Assembly: GCF_011039275.1 (NCBI RefSeq)
Contig: NZ_JAAKGB010000001.1
Coordinates: forward strand, 310,001-374,000
DNA from: Streptococcus hyointestinalis
Lineage (GTDB): Bacteria; Bacillota; Bacilli; Lactobacillales; Streptococcaceae
Length of the DNA stretch: 64,000 nt
Direction: 5' to 3'
Shown here in pieces: positions 39,319-50,269 of this stretch (position 1 is the stretch's first letter; each line of letters starts with the position of its first letter). The notes under the pieces were generated by a model. The model had not been told where the DNA came from. It saw only the letters and a list, made by a program, of their open reading frames with translations, and searched no databases. Both the position numbers and the translations under genes were made by a program.

Positions 39319-40665
39319 ATGTCAAAAGAACTAGTATCCATTATTGATGTGCCTAAGCACCTTGGTCAAGAAGTGACTATCGGCGCTTGGGTTGCCAATA
39401 AATCAGGAAAAGGAAAATTAGCCTTCTTGCAATTGCGTGACGGGACAGCTTACTTCCAAGCTGTTGCCTTCAAGCCAAATCTCATCGAAAAGTACGGTGA
39501 AGAGCTAGGACTTGAAAAGTTTGACACCATCAAACACCTCAGCCAAGAAACTTCTGTCTACGTGACAGGTATCGTCAAAGAGGACGAGCGTTCAAAATTT
39601 GGCTACGAACTTGATGTGACAGACCTTGAGGTTATTGGCGAGTCTGTTGACTACCCTATCACACCAAAAGAGCACGGTACAGACTTTTTGATGGACCACC
39701 GTCATTTGTGGTTGCGTTCACGCCGTCAAATGGCAATCATGCAAATCCGCAACGCCATCATCTATGCTTCAGCTGATTTCTTTGACAAGAATGGCTTTAT
39801 CAAGTTTGATAGTCCGATTTTGTCTGGAAATGCCGCTGAAAACACAACGGAGCTCTTTGAGACAGACTACTTTGGCAACCCTGCCTTTCTCAGCCAATCA
39901 GGTCAACTTTACCTAGAAGCGGGTGCCATGGCGCTTGGTCGTGTCTATGACTTTGGACCTGTTTTCCGTGCGGAAAAATCAAAAACACGCCGTCACTTGA
40001 CTGAGTTTTGGATGATGGATGCGGAGTATCCATTCCTTAGCCATGACCAATCGCTTGATTTGCAAGAGGCTTATGTCAAAGCGCTCATCCAAGGTGTGCT
40101 TGATCGTGCACCGCAAGCTCTTGACATCTTAGAGCGTGATGTGACTCTGCTTGAAAAATACATCAAAGAGCCGTTCAAGCGTATCAGCTATGACGATGCT
40201 ATCACGTTGCTGCAAGAGCATGAGGGTGAAGAGGGGGCTGACTATGAGCACTTAGAGCATGGCGATGACTTTGGCTCACCACATGAAACATGGATTTCAA
40301 ACTACTTTGGTGTGCCAACCTTTATCGTCAACTACCCAGCAAGCTTTAAAGCCTTTTACATGAAGCCTGTCCCAGGCAACCCAGAGCGTGTCTTGTGTGC
40401 TGACCTATTAGCTCCAGAAGGGTATGGTGAGATCATCGGTGGTTCAGAGCGTGAGACTGACTATGACAAGCTACTTGAGAAAATCAAAGAAAACGGTCTG
40501 AACCCAGACGACTACGCTTTCTATCTTGACTTGCGTAAGTATGGCTCTGTCCCACACTGTGGTTTTGGACTTGGTTTAGAGCGTATGGTGACCTTTGTGG
40601 CAGGTACTAAGCACATCCGTGAAGCCATCCCATTCCCACGTATGCTTCACCGTATTAAACCTTAA
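39319..40665 (+). CDS. asnS: Asparaginyl-tRNA synthetase
   Basis: Class II aminoacyl-tRNA synthetase that charges tRNA-Asn, 448 residues. An N-terminal OB-fold anticodon-binding domain (about 1-110) is followed by the catalytic domain with motif 2 ([15 protein letters not shown]) and motif 3 ([12 protein letters not shown]). The second gene of the aspB operon, it is followed by a terminator. Confidence 0.96.
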   Translation: MSKELVSIIDVPKHLGQEVTIGAWVANKSGKGKLAFLQLRDGTAYFQAVAFKPNLIEKYGEELGLEKFDTIKHLSQETSVYVTGIVKEDERSKFGYELDVTDLEVIGESVDYPITPKEHGTDFLMDHRHLWLRSRRQMAIMQIRNAIIYASADFFDKNGFIKFDSPILSGNAAENTTELFETDYFGNPAFLSQSGQLYLEAGAMALGRVYDFGPVFRAEKSKTRRHLTEFWMMDAEYPFLSHDQSLDLQEAYVKALIQGVLDRAPQALDILERDVTLLEKYIKEPFKRISYDDAITLLQEHEGEEGADYEHLEHGDDFGSPHETWISNYFGVPTFIVNYPASFKAFYMKPVPGNPERVLCADLLAPEGYGEIIGGSERETDYDKLLEKIKENGLNPDDYAFYLDLRKYGSVPHCGFGLGLERMVTFVAGTKHIREAIPFPRMLHRIKP

Positions 40666-40674
40666 TAAAAAAGA

Positions 40675-40701
40675 GAAAAAACGTTATCGTTTTTTCTTTT
40701 T
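40675..40701 (+). terminator. aspB-asnS terminator
   Basis: 9-bp stem GAAAAAACG / CGTTTTTTC (40675-40683 with 40688-40696) and five T. Confidence 0.75.
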
Positions 40702-40725
40702 GAATACCTTTCTTCACCAAAATAG

Positions 40726-40755
40726 TTGAAATTAAAGCTGAAAATAGAGTATAAT
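40726..40755 (+). promoter_or_regulatory. truA promoter, leaderless arrangement
   Basis: TTGAAA (40726-40731), 18-bp spacer, TATAAT (40750-40755). The ATG at 40762 begins 6 nt after the -10 box, so the mRNA is expected to start at or next to the start codon. Confidence 0.65.
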
Positions 40756-40761
40756 CAACCT

Positions 40762-41529
40762 ATGACAAGATATAAAGCTATCATCTCCTATGATGGGACT
40801 TTGTTTGCTGGCTTTCAACGCCAGCCAAGCATGCGCTCTGTCCAAGGAGAGCTAGAAAAGACATTACAGCGCTTAAATAGTGGTGAGCCGGTGCAGGTGC
40901 ATGGAGCTGGCAGGACAGACAGTGGGGTGCATGCTTATGGACAGGTGATCCACTTTGACTTACCGCAGGATAGGGACCTAGAAAAGCTACGCTTTGCCTT
41001 TGATACTCAGACGCCAGATGATATTGACGTGGTCAGTGTGGAAAAAGTGTCTAGCGACTTTCATGCTCGCTACAACAAGCACCTCAAAACCTATGAGTTT
41101 TTGGTGGACAATGGTCGCCCTAAAAATCCCATGATGCGCCACTACGCAACGCCATTTCCCTATGAACTTGATATAGAGAAGATGGCAGAAGCGATAAAAG
41201 ACTTGGTGGGGGAGCATGACTTTACAGGCTTTACCGCCTCAGGCACCAGCGTTGTCAATAAGGTGCGCACCATTACAAGAGCAGAGCTGAGCTATGATGA
41301 GAAGAGTCACCTCATCACCTTTACCTTTACAGGGACAGGCTTTCTCTATAAGCAGGTGCGTAATATGGTGGGAACGCTGCTCAAAATCGGCAATAACCGC
41401 ATGCCAGTCAGCCAGATAAAAACCGTCCTTGAGACAAAGGATAGACAGCTAGCAGGTCCAACAGCTGCTGGGCAAGGGCTTTATCTGAGAGAGATTAGCT
41501 ATGATGATGAGATGACAAAAGGAGATTAG
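40762..41529 (+). CDS. truA: tRNA pseudouridine synthase TruA
   Basis: Makes pseudouridine at positions 38-40 of the tRNA anticodon stem. From ATG 40762 it has 255 residues ([21 protein letters not shown]), with catalytic Asp53 in [15 protein letters not shown] and the C-terminal [12 protein letters not shown] block. A TTG at 40726 is in frame but lies inside the -35 box and cannot be the start. No RBS is present before the ATG. The stop TAG directly abuts the next gene's ATG. Confidence 0.94.
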   Translation: MTRYKAIISYDGTLFAGFQRQPSMRSVQGELEKTLQRLNSGEPVQVHGAGRTDSGVHAYGQVIHFDLPQDRDLEKLRFAFDTQTPDDIDVVSVEKVSSDFHARYNKHLKTYEFLVDNGRPKNPMMRHYATPFPYELDIEKMAEAIKDLVGEHDFTGFTASGTSVVNKVRTITRAELSYDEKSHLITFTFTGTGFLYKQVRNMVGTLLKIGNNRMPVSQIKTVLETKDRQLAGPTAAGQGLYLREISYDDEMTKGD

Positions 41530-42093
41530 ATGGATTTACAGCTTCTTAAAGAGCAAACGCAGGAGATTGTTTGCGATATTTTAGACAAAAGTGCCTTAAG
41601 AGCAGGGAGTATCTTTGTTTTAGGGCTATCAAGCAGTGAAGTGCTTGGTTCTGTCATTGGGCAAAATTCTAGTGTCGAGGTTGGCGAAGTCATCGTTAAA
41701 ACCATCCTTGATGAGCTGGATAAGCGAGGTTTGTTTCTAGCAGTTCAGGGCTGTGAGCACCTGAACCGTGCCTTGGTTGTGGAGCGCAGTCTGGCAGAAG
41801 AAAAGGACCTAGAGATTGTCAATGTCTTACCAAGTCTCCATGCAGGTGGTAGCGGGCAGTTAGCAGCCTTTAAGTTCATGGATGACCCTGTTGAGGTGGA
41901 GGAAATTACAGCACATGCTGGGATTGATATTGGTGATACCAGCATTGGCATGCACATTAAGCGTGTGCAGGTGCCTCTTGTCCCTTTGCAGAGAGAACTT
42001 GGTGGCGCTCACGTGACAGCGCTCGCCAGCCGTCCAAAGCTAATCGGTGGCAGCCGTGCGCAGTATCTAGCAGATCCAATCCGAAAATACTAA
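41530..42093 (+). CDS. TIGR01440/UPF0340 family protein (YwlG-like)
   Basis: Conserved protein of unknown function, 187 residues, full length for the family. Visible family features are [17 protein letters not shown] near residues 34-50, [15 protein letters not shown] and the Gly-rich [12 protein letters not shown] at the C-terminus. RBS AAAGGAG lies inside the truA end. It is co-transcribed with truA and ends at a bidirectional terminator. Confidence 0.85.
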   Translation: MDLQLLKEQTQEIVCDILDKSALRAGSIFVLGLSSSEVLGSVIGQNSSVEVGEVIVKTILDELDKRGLFLAVQGCEHLNRALVVERSLAEEKDLEIVNVLPSLHAGGSGQLAAFKFMDDPVEVEEITAHAGIDIGDTSIGMHIKRVQVPLVPLQRELGGAHVTALASRPKLIGGSRAQYLADPIRKY

Positions 42094-42119
42094 AAAAGAG
42101 CTGATAATCAGCTCTTTTT
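42093..42119. terminator. Bidirectional terminator, TIGR01440 gene / MscS gene
   Basis: 12-bp stem (42093-42104 with 42108-42119), loop TAA, with A-run and T-run. The stop codon of the minus-strand gene lies in the stem. Confidence 0.88.
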
Positions 42120-42971
42120 GCTTGTTGATGAATTTGTTTTTGAAGTGGTTAGGATGGGTGTTGGCAGCTCCACACCAGCATCTATCAGCGCTGTTTGATA
42201 AAGCCCATAAAAGGTGGAGTACATGCTATTTTGTTGCCCACTATCCACAAACAAATCAATCCGAAAGACCAGCTGCCCACCGCTGGTATAGACGGGTCCT
42301 AGGATGTTTGGTGTCTCAACGACTTGTGGGTATTTTGGAAGTTCCTCTTTATTGACCGCCTTGATCACTTCAGTGACCTTTTCTAAGTCTGTATGGGCGT
42401 AGATAGGCAGGTCAACTCGAGCCCGCATATCGCCACGTGATTGATTGCTAACGACAGTAATGCTGCGGTTAGGAATAAAATGCAGTGTCCCATCAAAATC
42501 TCTGACTTGCGTTGTGCGTAATCCTAAGCTTGTAATGGTACCTGTGACACTGCCGATAACGACAGAATCACCGACTTCGTATTGATTTTCAAGCAGAATG
42601 AAAAAGCCGTTGACCACATCGGATAAAAAGCCCTGCGCTCCAAGCCCAATGGCTAGCCCTGCAATCCCAGCCCCAGCTAAAAGGCTTGAGATAGGCACTC
42701 CGATGATATTTAAAATGGAGTAAATCAAAAAGAAATAAAGCGTGTAGTTGAGGCAGTTGTGCAGTAGCCTTGCGATGGTCTTTTTTCGAGCGTCAGATTG
42801 GGTCGTGAGTGCTAGAGACTTGACGACCATCTTGTTAAAGAAAAACTCTGCCACACGCTTTAAAATGAGAAAGAGGATAAAAAGATTGATGAGAGCAACT
42901 GTCTTTGAAATGAGCGTCACTCCAATTTGGTCAAGATGTAGTTGATCCCAGTATTTTTCTAAAATAGTCAT
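42108..42971 (-). CDS. Mechanosensitive ion channel, MscS family (YkuT-like)
   Basis: Small-conductance mechanosensitive channel protein, 287 residues, that releases solutes on osmotic downshift. Two or three N-terminal membrane helices are followed by the Gly/Ala-rich pore helix (GAGIAGLAIGLGAQGFLSDVVNGFFIL, about residues 92-118) and the cytoplasmic beta domain (QYEVGDSVVIGSVTGTI...). A weak A/G-rich region precedes the ATG at 42971. It is alone on the minus strand, divergent from tig. Confidence 0.9.
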   Translation of the reverse strand: MTILEKYWDQLHLDQIGVTLISKTVALINLFILFLILKRVAEFFFNKMVVKSLALTTQSDARKKTIARLLHNCLNYTLYFFLIYSILNIIGVPISSLLAGAGIAGLAIGLGAQGFLSDVVNGFFILLENQYEVGDSVVIGSVTGTITSLGLRTTQVRDFDGTLHFIPNRSITVVSNQSRGDMRARVDLPIYAHTDLEKVTEVIKAVNKEELPKYPQVVETPNILGPVYTSGGQLVFRIDLFVDSGQQNSMYSTFYGLYQTALIDAGVELPTPILTTSKTNSSTSKKS

Positions 42972-43128
42972 AAGATAAGTTTAGTAAAAAATAAAAAAGA
43001 GAGCAAGTCTTAATTGAAAATTGGCAAAAAAGCCTGCAAAGCATAAAAAAGCTATAAAAAACTTTTAAAAGCCGCCAAAATATGATAAACTAAACTGTAT
43101 CTAATATTATTTAAGGAGAAATGACGTC

Positions 43129-44412
43129 ATGTCTACATCATTTGAAAATACAGCCACAAACCGTGGTGTCGTTACATTTACAATTAGTCAAGACCAAATC
43201 CAGCCAGCACTTGACAACAGCTTTAATAAAATTAAGAAAGATTTGACTGTTCCAGGTTTCCGTAAAGGTCATATCACACGTGCTGTTTTCAATCAAAAAT
43301 TTGGTGAAGAAGCGCTTTACGAAGACGCTTTGAACGCTCTTTTACCAGCAGCATACGAAGCAGCAGTTGCTGAGCTTAGCTTGGATGTTGTTGCACAACC
43401 AAAATTTGACGTGACTTCTATGGAAAAAGGTCAAGAATGGGTTATCACTGCTGAAGTTGTGACAAAACCTGAAGTTAAACTTGGTGACTACAAAGACCTT
43501 GAAGTGTCAGTAGAAGCTAGCAAAGAAGTGACTGACGAAGAAGTAGACGCTAAGATTGAGCGTGAACGCAACAACCTTGCTGAACTTGCTATCAAAGACG
43601 GCGCAGCAGAAAAAGGTGACACTGTTGTGATCGACTTTGTTGGTTCTGTTGACGGTGTTGAATTTGACGGTGGTAAAGGTGATGACTTCTCACTTGAACT
43701 TGGTTCAGGTCAATTCATCCCAGGTTTTGAGGACCAATTGGTTGGTAGCAAAGCTGGTGACACAGTAGATGTCAATGTTACTTTCCCAGAAGACTACCAA
43801 GCAGCAGACCTTGCTGGTAAAGACGCTAAGTTTGTGACAACTGTTCACGAAGTCAAAGCAAAAGAAATTCCAGCGCTTGACGATGAGTTGGCTAAAGACA
43901 TCGACGAAGAAGTGGACACACTTGATGAGTTGAAAGCAAAATACCGCAAAGAACTTGAAGCTGCCAAAGAAATTGCCTTTGATGACGCTGTTGAAAATGC
44001 AGCTATCGAGCTTGCAGTAGCTAACGCTGAAATCATCGACCTTCCAGAAGAAATGGTTCACGACGAAGTTCACCGTGCGATGAACGAATTCCTTGGTAAC
44101 CTTCAACGTCAAGGTATCTCACCAGACCTTTACTTCCAAATGACTGGAACAAGCCAAGAAGACCTTCACAAACAATACGAAGCAGACGCTGACAAACGTG
44201 TGAAAACAAACCTTGTCATCGAAGCTATTGCTAAAGCAGAAGGTTTTGAAGCAAGTGATGAAGAAGTCGAAAAAGAAATCAACGACCTTGCTACAGAGTA
44301 CAGCATGGAAGCTGAACAAGTACGCAACCTCCTTTCACCAGAAATGCTTAAACACGACATCGCAATGAAAAAAGCGATCGAAGCTGTGACAAGCTCTGCA
44401 AAAGTCAAATAA
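43129..44412 (+). CDS. tig: Trigger factor (ribosome-associated chaperone)
   Basis: Peptidyl-prolyl isomerase and chaperone that meets nascent chains at the ribosome exit tunnel (in S. pyogenes also called RopA). The 427-residue protein has the ribosome-binding loop in [14 protein letters not shown] (near 42-55), an FKBP domain (about 160-245, [21 protein letters not shown]) and a C-terminal helical chaperone domain. AAGGAG precedes ATG 43129. Codon use is biased to a few preferred codons, as in highly expressed genes. Confidence 0.96.
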   Translation: MSTSFENTATNRGVVTFTISQDQIQPALDNSFNKIKKDLTVPGFRKGHITRAVFNQKFGEEALYEDALNALLPAAYEAAVAELSLDVVAQPKFDVTSMEKGQEWVITAEVVTKPEVKLGDYKDLEVSVEASKEVTDEEVDAKIERERNNLAELAIKDGAAEKGDTVVIDFVGSVDGVEFDGGKGDDFSLELGSGQFIPGFEDQLVGSKAGDTVDVNVTFPEDYQAADLAGKDAKFVTTVHEVKAKEIPALDDELAKDIDEEVDTLDELKAKYRKELEAAKEIAFDDAVENAAIELAVANAEIIDLPEEMVHDEVHRAMNEFLGNLQRQGISPDLYFQMTGTSQEDLHKQYEADADKRVKTNLVIEAIAKAEGFEASDEEVEKEINDLATEYSMEAEQVRNLLSPEMLKHDIAMKKAIEAVTSSAKVK

Positions 44413-44420
44413 TGTTTACC

Positions 44421-44454
44421 AAAACAAGTTTGGAGATGTTCAAGCTTGTTTTTT
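44421..44454 (+). terminator. tig terminator
   Basis: 12-bp stem (44421-44432 with 44441-44452, one G-U pair) followed by T residues. Confidence 0.82.
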
Positions 44455-44485
44455 CTTGATTTTGTTCAAATTTCTTGAATTCCCT

Positions 44486-44514
44486 TTGACGAAACCGCAA
44501 AAATAGCGTACAAT
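44486..44514 (+). promoter_or_regulatory. rpoE promoter
   Basis: TTGACG (44486-44491), 17-bp spacer, TACAAT (44509-44514). Confidence 0.75.
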
Positions 44515-44582
44515 AGAGAGTAATGACAATTAGGGGACTGTTTATACAGGATGCTAATTTAACATCGATAAGGAGAACTGCT

Positions 44583-45149
44583 TTGGAATTAGATGTATTT
44601 AAAGGGCAAGAAAAAAGCGAATTGTCAATGATTGAAGTGGCACGTGCCATCCTAGAAGAGCGTGGACGTGACCATGAGATGTATTTCAGTGACCTTGTCA
44701 ATGAAATTCAAGTCTACCTTGAAAAATCAGATGCGACTATTCGTGAAGCACTACCAGGATTTTACTCTGACCTAAACACTGACGGTAGCTTTATTCCTCT
44801 CGGGGACAACCGTTGGGGACTGCGTTCTTGGTACGCTATTGATGAGATTGACGAAGAAGTCATCACCCTTGAAGAAGAGGATGACAATGCACCAAAACGC
44901 AAGCACAAACGTGTCAATGCCTTTATGGATGGTGACGAAGACGCTATTGACTACAACGACGATGATCCAGAAGATGAGGATTACTCAGCTAATGCTAATA
45001 GCGAATATGACGATGAAAATCCAGACGATGAAAAATCAGAAGTCGAATCTTACGACTCTGAAATCAATGAAATCATCCCAGACGCTGACTTAGATGAAGA
45101 AGTTGACATCAACGAAGAAGATGAAGACGACGAGGATGAGGAAGAATAA
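44583..45149 (+). CDS. rpoE: RNA polymerase delta subunit
   Basis: Gram-positive RNA polymerase subunit that increases promoter selectivity and core recycling. From TTG 44583 it has 188 residues: a folded N-terminal domain ([20 protein letters not shown]... to about 90) and a long disordered acidic tail of Asp and Glu. AAGGAG at 44571-44576 supports TTG 44583. An in-frame ATG at 44523 would add 20 residues absent from typical delta subunits. It is followed by pyrG with its own promoter. Confidence 0.92.
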   Translation: MELDVFKGQEKSELSMIEVARAILEERGRDHEMYFSDLVNEIQVYLEKSDATIREALPGFYSDLNTDGSFIPLGDNRWGLRSWYAIDEIDEEVITLEEEDDNAPKRKHKRVNAFMDGDEDAIDYNDDDPEDEDYSANANSEYDDENPDDEKSEVESYDSEINEIIPDADLDEEVDINEEDEDDEDEEE

Positions 45150-45169
45150 GATTTTCTGTTGATTTTTAA

Positions 45170-45198
45170 TTGACAAAAGCCCACATATAGTTTATAGT
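45170..45198 (+). promoter_or_regulatory. pyrG promoter
   Basis: TTGACA (45170-45175), 17-bp spacer, TATAGT (45193-45198). The expected start is the GGGC at 45206-45209. Confidence 0.85.
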
Positions 45199-45205
45199 AA
45201 ATATC

Positions 45206-45256
45206 GGGCACCTCATTTTGAGGTCGTGCTCCCTAGTACCATAGGGAGCTATTTTT
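45206..45256 (+). promoter_or_regulatory. pyrG attenuator (CTP-sensing type)
   Basis: The transcript should begin GGGC. Further down GCTCCCTA (45228-45235) pairs with TAGGGAGC (45242-45249) and is followed by a T-run, forming a terminator. In Bacillus and Lactococcus low CTP makes polymerase stutter and add extra G at the 5' end; the G-run then pairs with the C-rich left arm and prevents termination. All parts of that mechanism are visible here. The 94 nt from there to pyrG hold only small inverted repeats. Confidence 0.85.
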
Positions 45257-45338
45257 GTTTTATGGTCAATAACGGTTGCTTAGCAATCGGTTTTCTCTTT
45301 TGCAATCGTCAGAATATGACGACTAATTTTATTTTTAG

Positions 45339-46958
<1,620 letters not shown>

Positions 46959-46967
46959 TAAGTGATT

Positions 46968-46998
46968 AAAGTGAGAGAACTTGGTTTTCTCACTTTTT
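46968..46998 (+). terminator. pyrG terminator
   Basis: 13-bp stem (46968-46980 with 46984-46996, one G-U pair) and T-run. Confidence 0.85.
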
Positions 46999-47004
46999 CT
47001 CATG

Positions 47005-47032
47005 TTGCCAATCTGCTAAATTAGTGTATAAT
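47005..47032 (+). promoter_or_regulatory. Promoter of alpha/beta hydrolase gene, leaderless arrangement
   Basis: TTGCCA (47005-47010), 16-bp spacer, TATAAT (47027-47032). The ATG at 47040 begins 7 nt after the -10 box. Confidence 0.65.
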
Positions 47033-47039
47033 AGGTGTT

Positions 47040-47966
47040 ATGAAAAAATTAAGGAAACGACGCTTAGCTGCGATTATAGTAGGTATTCTTTTTTTAGGGA
47101 CGGTTTTAGCCAGTTTTTACTTTTTCCACGTCGCTCAAGTGCGTGGGGAGAAGTCCTTTGTCGGCAGTGGCGGTATCGCAAAGACCAGCCCTCTGTACGC
47201 TTATGAGAAGGCTTTTGATAAGCTGACTTATGAGACAGATACCATGGAAAATCAAGGCATTAAGCAAGAAGCATGGTATGTGCCAGCGGAAAAGAAAACG
47301 GATAAAACGGTCATCGTAGTACATGGTTTTACCAGCAGTAAAAAATACATGAAAGCCTATGGCTATATGTTTCATGAGCTGGGTTACAATGTGCTCATGC
47401 CAGATAATATCGCTCACGGCAACAGCAAGGGGCAGATTATCGGCTACGGTTGGAACGACCGCTTAAATGTCCTCAAGTGGGCAGATATCCTCATCAGTCA
47501 AAATCCTTCGGTTGAAATCACCTTGTTTGGGGTTTCCATGGGTGGGGCTACCGTCATGATGGCAAGTGGTGAAGAACTGCCGAGCCAGATTACAACCATT
47601 ATCGAGGACTGTGGCTACACTAGCGTTTGGGATGAGCTCGCCTATCAAGCCAAGCAGCTCTATCATCTGCCAGCCTTTCCACTGCTTTACGAGGTCTCTG
47701 CTTTGTCTAAGATTCGTGCAGGCTTTAGCTACGGTGAGGCAAGCAGTGTCAAACAGTTAGCCAAAAACCATTTGCCGACGCTCTTTATCCACGGTGGCAA
47801 TGACACCTTTGTGCCGACAGAAATGGTCTATGAAAACTACGCTGCCACACAAGGACCAAAAGAGCTCTATATCGCAAAAGGAGCTGGTCATGCCAAGTCA
47901 TTTGAAAAAGACCCGCAAACCTATAAAGAAAAAATTTCACTTTTTTTGAAAAAATATGGAAAATAG
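47040..47966 (+). CDS. Membrane-anchored alpha/beta hydrolase
   Basis: Serine hydrolase of 308 residues facing the outside. A basic start (MKKLRKRR) and one membrane anchor (about 9-30) precede the hydrolase fold: VVHGFTSS (oxyanion region), nucleophile Ser166 in GVSMGGA, an acid in HGGNDTFVP and the His in GAGHAKS. The family includes BAAT/YqkD-like esterases; the substrate is unknown. No RBS is visible and the promoter is only a few bases upstream. The tRNA-Leu promoter begins right after its stop. Confidence 0.85.
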   Translation: MKKLRKRRLAAIIVGILFLGTVLASFYFFHVAQVRGEKSFVGSGGIAKTSPLYAYEKAFDKLTYETDTMENQGIKQEAWYVPAEKKTDKTVIVVHGFTSSKKYMKAYGYMFHELGYNVLMPDNIAHGNSKGQIIGYGWNDRLNVLKWADILISQNPSVEITLFGVSMGGATVMMASGEELPSQITTIIEDCGYTSVWDELAYQAKQLYHLPAFPLLYEVSALSKIRAGFSYGEASSVKQLAKNHLPTLFIHGGNDTFVPTEMVYENYAATQGPKELYIAKGAGHAKSFEKDPQTYKEKISLFLKKYGK

Positions 47967-47968
47967 TG

Positions 47969-47997
47969 TTGACATCAACAAGGTAAATTGATATAAT
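47969..47997 (+). promoter_or_regulatory. tRNA-Leu promoter
   Basis: Near-consensus: TTGACA (47969-47974), 17-bp spacer, TATAAT (47992-47997), 15 nt before the tRNA. Confidence 0.88.
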
Positions 47998-48012
47998 TTA
48001 TTATGTTGATGA

Positions 48013-48098
48013 GCGGAAATGGCGGAATTGGCAGACGCGCAGGACTAAGGATCCTGTGACCGCTTTAGGTCGTGAGGGTTCAAGTCCCTCTTTCCGCA
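48013..48098 (+). tRNA. tRNA-Leu, anticodon AAG
   Basis: Class II tRNA of 86 nt: acceptor GCGGAAA / TTTCCGC, D-stem GCG/CGC, anticodon stem CAGGA / TCCTG with loop CTAAGGA (anticodon AAG at 48047-48049), long variable arm GACC...GGTC, T-stem GAGGG / CCCTC with TTCAAGT, discriminator A. CCA is not encoded. It would read CUU, and CUC as well if A34 is deaminated to inosine. It is a single gene with its own promoter and terminator. Confidence 0.96.
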
Positions 48099-48105
48099 GA
48101 TTGGT

Positions 48106-48128
48106 CGAGCAAGAAGCTCGGCTTTTTT
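48106..48128 (+). terminator. tRNA-Leu terminator
   Basis: 5-bp stem CGAGC / GCTCG, loop AAGAA, then six T. Confidence 0.78.
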
Positions 48129-48156
48129 GTTTCTCTAAAGTAGGAATGAGCGTAGC

Positions 48157-48181
48157 AAAAAAGCCACAGAAAGTGGCTTTT
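48157..48181 (-). terminator. Aspartate kinase terminator
   Basis: 9-bp stem (48159-48167 with 48173-48181), loop of five, followed on the minus strand by a T-run. Confidence 0.82.
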
Positions 48182-48184
48182 CAT

Positions 48185-49534
48185 TTACTTAAAGAAAGCG
48201 TCGTAAAGGGCACGAACGGCTTTTTTCTCATCTTCGCTGTTGATAACGAACATGATAGATACTTCGCTTGAGCCTTGTGAAATCATGGTCAAGTTGATGT
48301 GGTTGTCAGAGAGCGCCTTGGTGGCCGTTGACATGACACCAACTTGGCTCTTCATGTTTTCGCCGACAATCATGATGATAGAGAGGTCGTGCTGGATATC
48401 AACGTGATCCACTTCGAGTTTGCGAGTGAGTTGCGTAATGATTTCTTGCTCTTTGATTGGAGTCAACTCACGGTCACGAAGAACGATAGACATGTCATCA
48501 ATACCCGTTGGCATGTGCTCAAAGCGGATGTTGAGGTCTTCGAGGATTTGAAGGACCTTACGTCCAAAGCCGACCTCTCTATTCATGAGGTATTTGGACA
48601 TATTGATGCTGACAAAGTGGTCATCTCCAGCAATACCAATGACCGGGATATCCTTTCCAGTGTGCTCGATGACAATCTTGGTTCCTGGGTGGTCTGGGTT
48701 GTTGGTGTTTTTGATGACAAGAGGGACTTTCCCACGGTAAGCAGGGATAAGCGCTTCATCGTGAAGCACTGAAAAGCCAGCATAAGCAAGCTCACGCATT
48801 TCCTTATAAGTCAACTCAGGGATAGAGTGTGGATTGTCGATGACCCCAGGGTGAGCGGCAAAGATACCGTTGACATCTGTGAAGTTTTCGTAGAGGTCTG
48901 CTTTGACACCAGCTGCTACGATAGAGCCTGTAATATCAGAACCGCCACGAGAGAAGGTACAAATCTCATCGTCAACAGTCACTCCGAAAAATCCAGGAAT
49001 GACAAGCACGTCATTGTATTCACGCAGGTTTTCCAGTTTATCATAGCTGCTAGGGAGAATGCGAGCATTGCCAGGTTCGCTAGAGACGATGATACCCGCT
49101 TCTTTAGGGTGAATGTACTGAGCAGGCACGTCATTTTGGCTGAAAAATTCAGCGATCAACTTGGCATTATTGTCCTCGCCAGCTGCTAAGAAAGTATCGT
49201 ACAAAAAGCGATTATTTTCGATAGGAAGCGTAGCAAGATTTTTGATAGCTTTTGCGATTTTGTCTAAAATAGCAGAGCCAAGGCTCAATTCCTCGATAAT
49301 AGCACGGTAGCGCTCGATAATCCACTCTTGATCAGCAGTGACGTCGTTACCTGCCTTATAGTTTTGATAATATTTAATCAAAGCATCTGTGACCTTGGTA
49401 TCTTCAGACGTGCGCTTTCCAGGGGCTGAGACGATGACAAAGCGGCGTTCATAGTCGGCTTTGATGATATCTAAGACTTTACAGAGTTGTGCTGCGGAGG
49501 CGAGTGAGCTGCCTCCAAATTTTGTAACTTTCAT
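48185..49534 (-). CDS. lysC: Aspartate kinase
   Basis: First step of the aspartate pathway to lysine, threonine and methionine: phosphorylation of aspartate. The 449-residue protein has the kinase start MKVTKFGGSSLASA, the catalytic block FSRGGSDITGS, and two C-terminal ACT domains for feedback control. AAAGGATG precedes the ATG. Promoter elements on the minus strand are CTGACA (49592-49587) and TATAAT (49569-49564), spacer 17. The symbol is generic; streptococci usually have one aspartate kinase. It is divergent from the HAD gene. Confidence 0.93.
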   Translation of the reverse strand: MKVTKFGGSSLASAAQLCKVLDIIKADYERRFVIVSAPGKRTSEDTKVTDALIKYYQNYKAGNDVTADQEWIIERYRAIIEELSLGSAILDKIAKAIKNLATLPIENNRFLYDTFLAAGEDNNAKLIAEFFSQNDVPAQYIHPKEAGIIVSSEPGNARILPSSYDKLENLREYNDVLVIPGFFGVTVDDEICTFSRGGSDITGSIVAAGVKADLYENFTDVNGIFAAHPGVIDNPHSIPELTYKEMRELAYAGFSVLHDEALIPAYRGKVPLVIKNTNNPDHPGTKIVIEHTGKDIPVIGIAGDDHFVSINMSKYLMNREVGFGRKVLQILEDLNIRFEHMPTGIDDMSIVLRDRELTPIKEQEIITQLTRKLEVDHVDIQHDLSIIMIVGENMKSQVGVMSTATKALSDNHINLTMISQGSSEVSIMFVINSEDEKKAVRALYDAFFK

Positions 49535-49563
49535 GAAAACATCCTTTATTGCGTTTTGTCTAA

Positions 49564-49592
49564 ATTATAGCAAAATTCAGACAATGTGTCAG
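49564..49592 (-). promoter_or_regulatory. lysC promoter
   Basis: On the minus strand CTGACA and TATAAT with a 17-bp spacer; TGC before TATAAT gives an extended -10. Confidence 0.65.
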
Positions 49593-49615
49593 TAGTTTTT
49601 CAAAGAAAATGATAG

Positions 49616-49621
49616 TATAAT
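49616..49621 (+). promoter_or_regulatory. -10 box of HAD gene, leaderless arrangement
   Basis: TATAAT ends 6 nt before ATG 49628 (9 nt before ATG 49631). The -35 box is weak (TAGTTT). Confidence 0.5.
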
Positions 49622-49627
49622 AGAGCT

Positions 49628-50269
49628 ATGATGAATTTTAAAGCGATAATTTTTGATATGGATGGCGTTTTGTTTGACACCGAGAGTTTTTATTATCGGC
49701 GTCGTGAGGTCTTTTTAAATGACCGAGGGATTTCTATCAAGCACCTGCCACCAAGTTTCTTTATTGGTGGCAATATGAAGCAGGTTTGGCAGCATATACT
49801 GCGTGATGACTATGACAAATGGGATGTTGACAAGCTGCAAAAAGACTATACTGCCTACAAGGATAAGCACCCTCTGCCTTATCCAAGTCTGGTCTTTGAT
49901 GACACGGTTTCTGTGATTGAGGCTTTAGATAAAAAAGGCATTGCGCTTGGTCTTGCGTCCAGCTCAACCAAATCAGATATCCTAAAAGCGCTGGATTCGA
50001 TGAATATCAGGTCTTACTTTAAGGTTATTTTATCTGGGGAGGAATTTGTAGAAAGTAAGCCTGATCCAACCATCTATGAGGAGGCAGCACGCCAAATTGG
50101 TTGTCCAAAAGAGGACATTTTAGTGGTTGAGGATAGCGAAAAAGGTATCGCAGCGGGAGTGGCTGCTGGGCTGACCACTTGGGCAGTCAAGGATACACGC
50201 TTTGGTATGGATCAGTCACAAGCAGCAGGTTTTATTCAGCGTTTGAGTGATTTGTTGGAAAAAGATTAG
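49628..50269 (+). CDS. HAD-family hydrolase (beta-phosphoglucomutase-like)
   Basis: HAD subclass IA phosphatase or mutase, 213 residues. Motif I is FDMDGVLFDTE (nucleophile Asp10, acid Asp12), motif II ASSS, motif III Lys in ESKPDP, motif IV VVEDSEKGI. The cap is helical, like beta-phosphoglucomutase and sugar-phosphate phosphatases; the substrate is unknown. Two adjacent ATGs (49628, 49631) are possible starts and no RBS is present. Its stop codon lies inside the terminator stem. Confidence 0.87.
   Translation: MMNFKAIIFDMDGVLFDTESFYYRRREVFLNDRGISIKHLPPSFFIGGNMKQVWQHILRDDYDKWDVDKLQKDYTAYKDKHPLPYPSLVFDDTVSVIEALDKKGIALGLASSSTKSDILKALDSMNIRSYFKVILSGEEFVESKPDPTIYEEAARQIGCPKEDILVVEDSEKGIAAGVAAGLTTWAVKDTRFGMDQSQAAGFIQRLSDLLEKD

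Noticed and set aside
40726..40761. Upstream TTG start for truA
   Set aside because: It coincides with the -35 box, so it would not be transcribed; the protein from ATG 40762 is full length.
43705..44112. Long minus-strand open frame (135 codons) opposite tig
   Set aside because: It lies entirely inside the well-conserved trigger factor gene, has no RBS and encodes a Phe/Val-rich sequence typical of an antisense frame of a biased gene.
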